Positions 52,741 to 61,411 of a DNA stretch of 64,000 bases are shown one piece after another. Numbering within the stretch: the first letter of the stretch is position 1; every line of letters starts with the position of its first letter. The notes beneath the pieces are model-generated. The model did not search any database, had not been told where the DNA came from, and saw only the letters and a program-made list of their open reading frames with translations. The translations under genes and the position numbers were made by a program. The DNA comes from Actinosynnema sp042752395 (lineage in GTDB: Bacteria > Actinomycetota > Actinomycetes > Mycobacteriales > Pseudonocardiaceae), in assembly GCF_042752395.1 (NCBI RefSeq), contig NZ_JBHYXZ010000002.1:70903-134902 (forward strand), written 5' to 3'.

Positions 52741-53066
52741 GAACGCGGCCCCCTCTCCACCCGTTCACCACGTCGCAGCCAGTGGGGGTACAGCTCCCGC
52801 CGATCCTCGGCAGCCAGCGCACCCCACACCCCCACGGTGTTCTCACCGGCGGTGCGCAACTCCAGTTCCAAGCACTCGTCCCGCACCGGGCAGCCGGCGC
52901 ACATCCGCGAGGCCAACTCGCGGTCGGTCAACTCCTCATCGGCCCACGGTGGCGAGTCCGTGAACGCCCACATGCACAGGCCGTCACGCCCGACGACCTC
53001 GGCCAACACCTCACTCGGCACCCACCGGAGCCGGTCCAACTCCCACGCGATCGCGACCAGGTTCAC
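52737..53066 (-). CDS. WhiB-like iron-sulfur regulator
   Basis: The 109-residue product has the Wbl pattern: Cys in GLCMWAF, CAGCPVRDEC (C-x2-C-x5-C) for the [4Fe-4S] cluster, and the G-V-W-G turn followed by a basic tail (HWLRRGERVER). GTG 53066 overlaps the excisionase-like stop (GTGA). Wbl proteins bound to sigma factors tune transcription; this one probably controls element genes. Confidence 0.85.
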   Translation of the reverse strand: MNLVAIAWELDRLRWVPSEVLAEVVGRDGLCMWAFTDSPPWADEELTDRELASRMCAGCPVRDECLELELRTAGENTVGVWGALAAEDRRELYPHWLRRGERVERGPRS

Positions 53067-53257
53067 GGCGTGCCTCCCGAACGAGGCTCGCCGAGCAGCC
53101 GCACCAGCACGTTCGCCGGGATCACCAACCGGCCGCGCCGCCACACCACAGGCAACCGCCCGAGCCGAACGGCGCGGTGCACCGTGCTCGGCTCGACACC
53201 GAGCAGCCACGCGGCCTGACGAACGGTGTGGCCGGAAGAAGGCAGAGAAGTACGCAT
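53063..53257 (-). CDS. xis: Excisionase-like HTH protein
   Basis: The 64-residue product has a MerR/excisionase-type winged helix-turn-helix (TVRQAAWLLGVEPSTVHRAV then RLGRLPVVWRRGRLVIPANV). It is first in the minus-strand element operon that ends with the integrase, so a recombination directionality factor is the likely role; it could instead be a simple repressor. Confidence 0.7.
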   Translation of the reverse strand: MRTSLPSSGHTVRQAAWLLGVEPSTVHRAVRLGRLPVVWRRGRLVIPANVLVRLLGEPRSGGTP

Positions 53258-53424
53258 CAGAAATGCCCTTCGACTAATCGAGCTGACGATTTCAGCTCTA
53301 AATTGCTGATTTCAGCGCAACGGAAGGCGTGTTTGATCGCCCCCGGCGCGAAATGCGCCGTGTCACGTCACGGAACAGCGGAAGACGGCTAATCTCAGCG
53401 CTGAGGCGGAGCGCGGAGGAATAC

Positions 53425-53808
53425 GTGTCGGAGGATTGGGCGGCAGTCGCCAAGGCCATCAACCAGCGCGTCAATGAGCTGGGTTGGCGTCAACGGGAGC
53501 TTGCGGAACGCTCGCACGTCTCGCAGGCGATCGTCCGCGAGATCCAGCACCACACAGTCGAGCGCCGCCGCAGCCCGCGGACGCTGGAGTCCCTGTCGAC
53601 AACCCTCGGCTGGCACCCGCAGCACCTGGACGCCGTGCTGCACGGGCGTAGGCCACCAGAGGCCGACGAGCCGATCACCAACCCGGCCGACAGCCTGTGG
53701 TCCCGTTTGGACGGTTTCGAGCAGCGGCTCAACGACATCACGGACCGCTTGGACGACCTCAAGTCGGACCTCTCGACCGTGATCGAACACGTCCGCGACC
53801 GCCGCTAG
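53425..53808 (+). CDS. XRE-family regulator with coiled-coil tail
   Basis: The 127-residue product has a Cro/CI-type HTH (LGWRQRELAERSHVSQAIVR then EIQHH) and a C-terminal heptad region (RLDGFEQRLNDITDRLDDLK) for oligomerisation. GTG 53425 has GGAGGA four bases upstream. Divergent from the xis-tra-int operon, it is the natural immunity-type repressor of the element. Confidence 0.82.
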   Translation: MSEDWAAVAKAINQRVNELGWRQRELAERSHVSQAIVREIQHHTVERRRSPRTLESLSTTLGWHPQHLDAVLHGRRPPEADEPITNPADSLWSRLDGFEQRLNDITDRLDDLKSDLSTVIEHVRDRR

Positions 53809-53880
53809 CCCGATGCATTTCCGCTGGTGGAGCGAGCTGTTTTCCATGGCTCAATTCCACTGCGGAAGCGCCTTCGGCCC

Positions 53881-53924
53881 CATGCATCACCGATGCACGT
53901 CCACTGCACAACCAGTGCACATCG
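53881..53924. repeat. Four 11-bp iteron-like repeats
   Basis: CATGCATCACC, GATGCACGTCC, ACTGCACAACC, AGTGCACATCG: four head-to-tail 11-bp units sharing TGCA[C/T] at one-helical-turn spacing, ending 21 bp before ATG 53946. They suit cooperative binding by a repressor or a replication initiator. Noncoding on both strands as far as I can judge. Confidence 0.65.
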
Positions 53925-53945
53925 CTCCGGGGGGACAGCGAGAAG

Positions 53946-55181
53946 ATGAGCCTGCACGAGGGCTGGACCGGTCGGACCGCCAGCGCACTCCAGGCGGCAA
54001 TGCGCCTCACCAACGAAGCGTTCGCCGAGCACCTGGGAATCGCCGTCCGCACGGTCGCCGGCTGGCACCAGAAACCGGACCTCAAACCGAAGTCCGAGAT
54101 GCAACAGCTCCTCGACACCGCCCACGACCAGGCCGACGCAGCGGTCAAGGCCAGGTTCGCCGCGCTGATCGCCGAACCGAAGCTCGATCTCCCGGACGGC
54201 GCGGCAGCCGACGCCGAACTACGGCTCAGCTCCGACCCGAACATCGTCGCCGCGCTGGACTGGCTCGACCAGCACGCGGGCTAGGAGCCGGGAACCGCCC
54301 GGCGCGACGTCGCCGCGCGCCTCGTCCGCCTCGACGTCCGCGCACTTCAGGACCGAGGCGTCCGCCGAGGCCGGGTGAACCAACGCGACACCGCCCGCGC
54401 ACTCGCCGACTACTACGGCACAGCCACGACCGGTCACGGCCGCTACGCCGCCCGCTTCGGCTCCACCACCCGCGCGTCCACGACCGTGTTCACGCACCCG
54501 GACTGGCTCGACCTCGACTGCCCGCTCGTCCCCGCCCACGACCGGCTTATGCTGTCGACCGTAACCCCGGACGATCATCAGCCGATGAACGAGGAGAGCG
54601 CCGGACGCGCGGCCCAGCGGCTGGCCGAAGCCCTGGCCCTCGGCAACCGCATGGTCAACATGCCGCTGTATCGACTGCTCGACGTGGGCGTGCAGCGGCA
54701 CCAGCTCGGCGGCAGCGTCGGCGTGACGAACTTCGTGGGGTACGTGGTAACGATGGACCTACTCGAAGGCGAGCTGGTCGACGCGCTCACCACCGGCCAG
54801 CCGATCAGTCCCGGAACCCTCCCCCTCCGCGACGCCTACCTACCCGACCTTCCCTCGGTCCTCGACGTCTCCGGCCGCATGTGCGCGGGTGGCACCCTCG
54901 CCCTGACCGCAATCGCACGTCCCGCCGACCCCTTCCGCGGCGAAGCGGACTACCTCCTGCTCGTCCAGGAACGCTCAGGCCACGTCATCAACGCCGCACG
55001 CCGCCTGGCCGTGATCCCCAAAGGCTTCCACCAACCGCTGACCGACTACCGAGCCGACGCCCAGATCGGCTCGACGCTCCGCCGCGAGATGGAAGAGGAG
55101 CTGTTCGGCCGCGACGACATCGACACTGGCGTCGTGCGGTGGTCGCCTTCGGCGGGCGTCGGCTCGCCGAAGTCACCGTGA
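53946..55181 (+). pseudogene. Element regulator with amber codon and lost C-terminus
   Basis: From ATG 53946 the frame encodes an N-terminal HTH (MRLTNEAFAEHLGIAVRTVA then GWHQKP), runs to LDQHAG and meets TAG (54282-54284), then continues in the same frame EPGTARRDVAARLVRLDVRA and on to TLRREMEEELFGRDDID. This is one protein of a family common in actinomycete elements, in which Trp stands at the stop (A-G-W-x-P-G-T). After about 55130 the reading (TGVVRWSPSAG) is no longer homologous: the 3' end is lost at a junction with an integrase fragment. Confidence 0.7.
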
Positions 55182-55972
55182 CCGATGTGCTGGCATTGCA
55201 GCAACAGGCGATCCGTGGGGCGGAGGTGCGCTCCAACCACCGCAAGGGACGGCACGCGGGCGAGAGCGCGGTCCGCGCGATGCGGATGTTCTTCCGGCTG
55301 GCCGCCGCGGACGGCCTGCTCCGGCACGGCGTCAATCCGGCCATGGTGGTGAAGTTGCCGCGTCGACTGCCCAACGTGCGCCGGGCGTTGACACGCAAGG
55401 AGATGCGGGCGATCAACGAGGTGGTGGTGGCCACCAGCAGGGACGCGGTGTTGAACGCGTTGTTGTTGCGGCTGCACACCGAGACGGCCTGCCGTCGCTC
55501 CGGGGCCCTGGGTCTGCGGTTGACGGATCTCGACATCGAGTCCTGTGCGGTACGGCTGCGCGAGAAGTTCGGCACCGAGCGCTGGCAACCGATCACCCCG
55601 ACACTGGCGACCAGCCTGGCCGAGCACGCCGAGGCCCGCAGGGTGCGAGAGCCGGAGGAGCAGTTGCTGCGGCACGCCGACGGCACACCGCTGACCGGGC
55701 GCCGCTACGACCTGTTGTGGAAGCGGGTGAAGGACAACCTGCCCTGGGCGGCCAAGCTCGGCGTGTCCATGCACTGGCTGCGACACACCACGCTGACCTG
55801 GGTGGAACGCCGCTACGGCTACGCCGTCGCACGCGCCTATGCGGGCCACACCGACACCAAGGGCGGCTCCACCCTGACCTACATCAAAGGCGTACCCCAC
55901 GAGGTCGCCCGGGCACTGGCGGCATACACCCGCGAACCACATCCATTGGCCACCCCGGATCAACTGAAGTGA
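55139..55972 (+). pseudogene. Tyrosine recombinase, 5'-truncated
   Basis: About 277 residues remain. VVAFGGRRLAEVTVTDVLAL begins inside the N-terminal SAM-like domain, so roughly 50 residues are missing. The catalytic domain is complete: Arg in TACRRSGALGL, HWLRHTT (H-x-L-R), YAGHT and the tyrosine in LTYIKG. GTG 55139 could still start a shortened protein. The truncation point coincides with the loss of the regulator's 3' end, so a recombination or deletion joined two genes here. Confidence 0.75.
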
Positions 55973-56106
55973 GTGGCTGGCCGCACGGCGGGGTGACTCT
56001 CGCGGCGGAACCGGTCTGAGGCCGGCTAGTACAAGGTTGGTTCCAGGCCACGTCGGGCGGTTCGGGTGGCCCGGGGCGGCGGGCGAAGCGCTCCGGGTGT
56101 CGGGCG

Positions 56107-57258
56107 CTATGAGAGGTGGGCCGTGAGTGTCTCGGCGGCGAACCTCAGTGGGATCCGTTCCTGTTCGACGCGGCGGTGTCCGCGCCACGCGGGGGCCAGC
56201 AAACGCTCATACACCGCACGTTCCGTGGGCGTGAGGCGCGGCAGAGGTTTGGGGGTGCCGGGTTGGAGCAAGATCCCGTTCCGGTCGGTATTGGTGCCGT
56301 AGGGCTCGAAGGTCTCGTGGGTGGCCGGGTCCATGAGGATGCTGCGTACGGCGACGCCGTCCTCGCGCCAGCCGTTGAGGATCTCGTAGCCGTGGGTGTC
56401 GATGTCGCCCCAGTAGTACAGATGGGGTGCCTGGGTGAGCCAAGGGAAGGCGGCTGCGGTCTTCCCACCGAACCCATCGCCTTCGACGGCGACACCGCCG
56501 TCCACCGGGGGAAAGTGGACGGCGGTGTCCTTATTCTCGGAGATGATGACCACTGCGGGTCGGTAGGGCGGGGTGAAGGCGTCGCCGACGGTGGCGGAAT
56601 CGTGGTGACGTGCCCCTGTGGCCCGGTAGGCGGGGTCGAGGTAGGTGAAGTGGATGCGGGCGGGGTGTCTGGGGAGCAAGCCGAGGTTCGCGCGCCCGCT
56701 GAGTGCGATGATCAGGCTTTGGCGGGTATTGAGCCACTTGGCGTGGACGCCGGGGATGGGGACCTGGCGGGGAGTGAGCCCGGTCGCGTCATTGGCCTGG
56801 AACCAGGCGGCGGTGGTGAGGAGCAGGTCGAAGTCGGTATCGGAGTACTTGTCGGTCGCGCGGACGACGCGGTCCAGTTCCGGTGTGCCGGGGAACCGCT
56901 GTACGAGCAAGCCGAGCCGGTCCCGTGTCCGGGCCAGTCGGAACGTCCAGTCGTCGCCGACAACCCGGGCCGCGGCGTCGAGTCCGGCGACTTCGACATG
57001 TACGGGAATGTCCTGGGTAGTGGTGTAGACCCGCTTGGGTTCGGTGTGCAGTTGAACCGGCTGCATCTTCGCCCAGTCGCGCCACTGCCGGATCAGCGGC
57101 TGGTAGGTACGGGCCCAGCCGGCTTCCAATTCCGACTTCCTCGGTGTGCCGATCGGGAACCGGTGTGGCCACGACGTCGACGCGCCCGCAAGGTCGGCTG
57201 CCCACGTGCGGTCGAGCCGCCGCCGGATGTCGGTGAGGACATCGGCCGGTGTCTTCAC
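56107..57258 (-). CDS. jetD: Wadjet subunit JetD (Toprim-like nuclease)
   Basis: The 383-residue DUF3322/DUF2220 protein has an N-terminal winged-helix/coiled region (KSELEAGWARTYQPLIRQWR) and a C-terminal topoisomerase VI-A-like Toprim fold: IISENKDTA with the first Glu, and YYWGDIDTHGYEIL with D-x-D. JetD cuts plasmid DNA extruded by the JetABC motor. GTG 57258 overlaps jetC (GTGA). It is last in the operon. Confidence 0.9.
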   Translation of the reverse strand: MKTPADVLTDIRRRLDRTWAADLAGASTSWPHRFPIGTPRKSELEAGWARTYQPLIRQWRDWAKMQPVQLHTEPKRVYTTTQDIPVHVEVAGLDAAARVVGDDWTFRLARTRDRLGLLVQRFPGTPELDRVVRATDKYSDTDFDLLLTTAAWFQANDATGLTPRQVPIPGVHAKWLNTRQSLIIALSGRANLGLLPRHPARIHFTYLDPAYRATGARHHDSATVGDAFTPPYRPAVVIISENKDTAVHFPPVDGGVAVEGDGFGGKTAAAFPWLTQAPHLYYWGDIDTHGYEILNGWREDGVAVRSILMDPATHETFEPYGTNTDRNGILLQPGTPKPLPRLTPTERAVYERLLAPAWRGHRRVEQERIPLRFAAETLTAHLS

Positions 57259-60200
57259 GCGGAGGCCTCGGTCCACGCGCCCGCACCGCGGTCGGCCGGT
57301 GGGAGGGCGGTCACCGACGAGAAGCCCTTGCTGCTCTTCGCCATGTACAGGACGTGCTCGGCGTGCGGTTCCAAAGCCGTGAACTGGCCATACGGAGCCC
57401 CGATGACGAGCTGGAACCCCAGGCCCTTCCAGGCCGCCAAGGAGCGCCCCGCGAACTCGCTGTCCGCCTTGACGAAACCCTCGTCGAGGAACACCGGCGC
57501 GAACCGGGGTCGTTCGTTGGCCTCGTCGCCCAACTGGAACCGCAAGGCGGCACCGACGATGAACGCAACCAGCTCCTGTGTCTCTCCACCTGACTTCCCG
57601 CCGAGCGCCGCGTAGGTCGACCGCTCACGGCCCTCGCTGTCGTAGGACACCGCGGTGATCTCGATATGCTTGCGCACGTCCAAGAAGTAGTCCCGGTTGC
57701 TCTTGCCCGGGGCATCCTTGCGGATGTTCGCCATGAACCGGCGAAGTCTCCTGAACCAGTTCTGGATCTGCTCGTCGGAGAAGTCGTCGGTGTCGGCGCG
57801 GGAGAGCGTCTTCAACTCCCGTTTGAACTTCGCGATATCGTCGCGGTTCAACTCGCGTAGGTCGATCTTGAGTCGGTGTTGGTGGGCACCGAACGGCAGC
57901 CGGGCGAGGATCGCGTTGACGGGGTCGAGCCGGTTGCGGATGTCGTCGATGGCGTGGCTGAACGCGCCCGCGAGTGGCACAAGGTCCTGCCCGGACCAGT
58001 CGGTGAGCCGCTTCGCCCACTCCTGGCGGCGTTCGTGGAGGCCGGTCGCGAGGATGGTGTCGAGTATGCGCCGGAAGGATGGGTAGTTCTCGACCTTCGC
58101 CGACAGGTTCGGGTCGCCCCAATCGTCATTGTCGAGGTACCGCTGGAACGTCGCTTCCAGCTCGCGTCTGATGTCCTCGGCCTTGCTGTGGGCGCGCTTG
58201 CCGTTGTCCACGAGCCGTGCCTTGAGCCGGTTTGTGCCTGCGGCGAAGTCTTTGCGGTCCCCTACCGTGGCGACCTGCTGGAACTCGTGGTCGAGGTAGG
58301 TTGACTGCTCCTCGGTGAGCGTGACGACCTGACCGCGCTCAATGCGCTGGATCTCGCCTACGACTCGGTCTTTGCGGTCGACGATCTCACCCAACTCTTG
58401 GAGCGTGTTATTCAAAGCCGTTTCCGCTGTGTAAACCTCGCCGCCCGCTGTCTTCACGTTCGCTGCGAGCTTGACGAGGCCCTCCTGGAGTTCCCGGAGC
58501 GAGTCGTCCGAGTCGAGGATCAGTTTTCGCTCGCTCTGCAACCTGGCGATCTCGGCCTCGATGCCGTTGGAGTCGATGTCGCGCCACTGTGTTGCGAGGA
58601 TGTGTTCGTGGGCGCTTTTATTCGCGAGCATTTCCTTGAACTCACTGTCCAGTGCCTCGATCTGGGCGTCGATATCGCGGAGTACCTCGTCGAGTTCGCC
58701 GATCCGGGTGTTGATCTCGGAGAGGCGCTCTTCTTTTGAGAAGCCGATGACGTACGGCGCGTTGCTCTCGCCGTGTGCGCCCGATCTTCCCTTGCGGGTC
58801 TGGCCGTTCACGGTCACGCGGCGTTCCCTGCCGCCGAGTTCGTGGGCAGAGTCCACACACAGTGCGTCTGTGTTCTCGGCGGACACACGCTCTTGAACCC
58901 ACGTCGTGAACGGGCTGTCCTTGTACGCCAGTTTGCCGGAGACGTAGTCCGGGTTGAGGTCGCGCGGACTGAACCGGGTGAGGTCGACGCCCTCGTAGTT
59001 GATTCGACGCGGGAGTGTGAGCGGGTCTATGACGCGGGAGACGCGGTCGAGGTCGTCGGCATCGATGAGCAGTACGCGGGCGAGGCCGAGAAGTGTCGTC
59101 TCGATGGCCTTCCGCCACTTCTTCTGCCCGGGGAGGACGTCTATGAGCTCACCGACGAACGGCAGATCCCCTGGGGCGATACCCGTCGCCTTGGAGATGA
59201 TCATACGGGACTCGTGCAGGCCGCGTTCCATGCGTCCTTCGCGCTCGGCGAGGGACGCGCGTTCTCCGACGAGTTCGCTCTTCTCCTTGCTGGGCTCGTA
59301 GATGGCGGCGCGAAGCGCGTTCTCGCGTTCCTTGACGTCCGTGAGCGCGGCGTCGAAGCCGTTGATGAACGTCTGGGACCGCGACCGGGCCGAGGCGAAG
59401 TCGTCCGCGCTCGTGACCGCCAGATCGAGGCGGGCGGTCAGCTGGTCGAAACTGTCGCGCTGGGTCCTGGTCGAGGAGAGGTCGAACCCGAGCCTGGTTA
59501 TCGCTTCGTCCAGCTTCGCGAGCAGCGCGTGGGATTCGTTCTCCCCGAGGGCCGCTTCGACCGCGCTCTTCCGGGAGGCCAGGGCTGTGTGTCGTTCTTC
59601 GGCATCCAGCTTCTTCTTCTCGGCCTCGGCACGCCGTGAGCGGTTGGTTGTCTCTGCGGCCTCCAGCAGGGCGTCCTCGGTGATCAGCTTCCATAACGCC
59701 AGTGGGCTGTCCCCGGGCTGATGGATACCCAGGCTGTCGATGAGAGCGGCGTCCGCCAACGCCTTGTCACGGTCGTCGTTCAGCTTCGGGATGTGCGCGA
59801 GCACCTCCGCTTTCTTTCGCTCGGTTTCCATCGCCTTGTAGGCGTCTTCGAGGTTCCTGAAGTGGTCGACCGCGTCGTCAGCCGCGGCGTAGGTGCCGGG
59901 GAGTTCGATGACCATGGACTTGTAGAGGTCATCGACGGTGCGGACCTGGTGTCCGGCCTGGATGCGGGCGAGCAGGCGCAGCGCCTTCCCTCCGTCGCCG
60001 TTCGCCCCGATACCCAGGCGGGTGAAGAACGCTTGGGAGAACTCGTCGTAGGACTTGTACATCTTCAGGTTCGGAAACCGACCCTCGACAGCCCGTTTGT
60101 CGAACTTGCCTTCTGCGAACGGCTCGACGTCGCGCAGGTCGACAGTTCCGTCGACGGTGCACAGCTTGCGGGTGAGGTCGCTGTCCTTGGTGGCGGCACG

Positions 60201-60656
60201 GGGGACGTAGTAGAGCCGTGCGACGGTGAACCGACGTCCGTTGTCGTCGACGAACGTGGCGGCCAGGGCGCCCCACGTGGCGGAGTTCTGTCCGCGCAGC
60301 ACTTGGTCGGCGAGGTCGCCCTCGGTGTTCCGGCTGGTGTCCGTTTTGCCGCGCAAGTAGGAGACGAGGCTGCGTTGGTCGGCACTTCTGGCCCGCCCGA
60401 CGGTGGCGTCGTTGGACGCGCCGTTGAACGGGACGTTGGAGTCCATCATCAACGCGATATACGCGTCGAGCAGGGTTGACTTGCCGGTCCCGGACGCGCC
60501 GGACAGCAGTGTCGTGGTGGGTGCGAAGGTCACGGTGCTGGGTCCGTGGAAGCCGCCCCAGTTGACGAGTTGGAGCGTTTCGACCTTCCACTGGGTGGTG
60601 CCCTCGGTGGCCCCGGCGAGATAGAACAGCGGTGCGTCTGCATCGCCCGTTGTCAT
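57255..60656 (-). CDS. jetC: Wadjet subunit JetC (SMC-like ATPase)
   Basis: The 1133-residue SbcC/MukB-like ATPase has Walker A GASGTGKS (53-60), long coiled coils (about 280-480 and 620-800) around a hinge-like segment, and a C-terminal head with signature LGGKSGGETQ and Walker B FAPVFLDEGF. It dimerises and extrudes DNA loops on circular plasmids. ATG 60656 overlaps the jetB stop (ATGA). Length is right for type I Wadjet. Confidence 0.93.
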   Translation of the reverse strand: MTTGDADAPLFYLAGATEGTTQWKVETLQLVNWGGFHGPSTVTFAPTTTLLSGASGTGKSTLLDAYIALMMDSNVPFNGASNDATVGRARSADQRSLVSYLRGKTDTSRNTEGDLADQVLRGQNSATWGALAATFVDDNGRRFTVARLYYVPRAATKDSDLTRKLCTVDGTVDLRDVEPFAEGKFDKRAVEGRFPNLKMYKSYDEFSQAFFTRLGIGANGDGGKALRLLARIQAGHQVRTVDDLYKSMVIELPGTYAAADDAVDHFRNLEDAYKAMETERKKAEVLAHIPKLNDDRDKALADAALIDSLGIHQPGDSPLALWKLITEDALLEAAETTNRSRRAEAEKKKLDAEERHTALASRKSAVEAALGENESHALLAKLDEAITRLGFDLSSTRTQRDSFDQLTARLDLAVTSADDFASARSRSQTFINGFDAALTDVKERENALRAAIYEPSKEKSELVGERASLAEREGRMERGLHESRMIISKATGIAPGDLPFVGELIDVLPGQKKWRKAIETTLLGLARVLLIDADDLDRVSRVIDPLTLPRRINYEGVDLTRFSPRDLNPDYVSGKLAYKDSPFTTWVQERVSAENTDALCVDSAHELGGRERRVTVNGQTRKGRSGAHGESNAPYVIGFSKEERLSEINTRIGELDEVLRDIDAQIEALDSEFKEMLANKSAHEHILATQWRDIDSNGIEAEIARLQSERKLILDSDDSLRELQEGLVKLAANVKTAGGEVYTAETALNNTLQELGEIVDRKDRVVGEIQRIERGQVVTLTEEQSTYLDHEFQQVATVGDRKDFAAGTNRLKARLVDNGKRAHSKAEDIRRELEATFQRYLDNDDWGDPNLSAKVENYPSFRRILDTILATGLHERRQEWAKRLTDWSGQDLVPLAGAFSHAIDDIRNRLDPVNAILARLPFGAHQHRLKIDLRELNRDDIAKFKRELKTLSRADTDDFSDEQIQNWFRRLRRFMANIRKDAPGKSNRDYFLDVRKHIEITAVSYDSEGRERSTYAALGGKSGGETQELVAFIVGAALRFQLGDEANERPRFAPVFLDEGFVKADSEFAGRSLAAWKGLGFQLVIGAPYGQFTALEPHAEHVLYMAKSSKGFSSVTALPPADRGAGAWTEASA

Positions 60657-61411
60657 GCTTCCGCCCCTTCGTCGTCCGTGGCGCCGTTCTGATGCTTGAG
60701 CCACTCCCACAGTTCGTGCAACCGCTGCAACGGCAACAGAACCGCAATGACAGAGGAGACCCGCAGCCGGGAGGCGTCGTTCGTCTTGCTGAGGACCTTT
60801 GCCTTGACCAAGTTGTCGACGGCGTTGTTCGCCCTGGACTCGTCGCCGGACCGGTTGGTCGCATGGGCAGGTCGGAACGAAGCGACGTGCGCGACCAGGT
60901 CGTCCCGCTCGACGGTGACGTCCTCGTGTCCCGATGCACGTTCGCTCTGGAAACGGTGCCGCAAGAACACCAGGAGGATGGTCTCCTCGCGGGTGTACGG
61001 GGTATCGAGGAGCAGGGTGGGGAATTCCCTCCCGCCACTCTCGGACGCCGCCTGCCGTTTGAACGCCACCTCGTACGACAGGTCCAGGTGCAGATCGAGG
61101 AACATGTCGTTCAGTCGCGATTTGATCGGCGCCGGGTCCTCGCGGATGACCCGCCACTCCGCGGGGTGCTGCGCGGCGGAGATGAATCTGTTCTTCAGCA
61201 GGACGACCAAGGCGCGACGTTGGGCAAGCGACAGGCCACCGGTGTCGCCCTCGAACAACGCGAGCGTCGCCCTCTCCCCCTCCCCCTCCCCATCGTCGGT
61301 GTCGGCGTCGGGGAACGCGTCGTCGAGGTCACCGGTGAAATCCTCGTCATCGGCGTCGTCGGCGACGCTGTCCGTGAACAGGGGCTCGTCTTCGTGCCGG
61401 CTGTCAGTCAT
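60653..61411 (-). CDS. jetB: Wadjet subunit JetB (DUF4194, kite-like)
   Basis: The 252-residue product has a very acidic N-terminal tail and a DUF4194 body (ALVVLLKNRFISAAQHPAEW; LLLDTPYTREETILLVFLRH). JetB is the MukE-like subunit joining JetA to JetC. It overlaps jetA by 8 bp and jetC by 4 bp. Confidence 0.9.
   Translation of the reverse strand: MTDSRHEDEPLFTDSVADDADDEDFTGDLDDAFPDADTDDGEGEGERATLALFEGDTGGLSLAQRRALVVLLKNRFISAAQHPAEWRVIREDPAPIKSRLNDMFLDLHLDLSYEVAFKRQAASESGGREFPTLLLDTPYTREETILLVFLRHRFQSERASGHEDVTVERDDLVAHVASFRPAHATNRSGDESRANNAVDNLVKAKVLSKTNDASRLRVSSVIAVLLPLQRLHELWEWLKHQNGATDDEGAEA

Noticed and set aside
54375..55181. Stand-alone gene starting at GTG 54375
   Set aside because: The coding sequence continues upstream in the same frame to a TAG at 54282-54284 and on to ATG 53946, so it is the second part of a broken gene.
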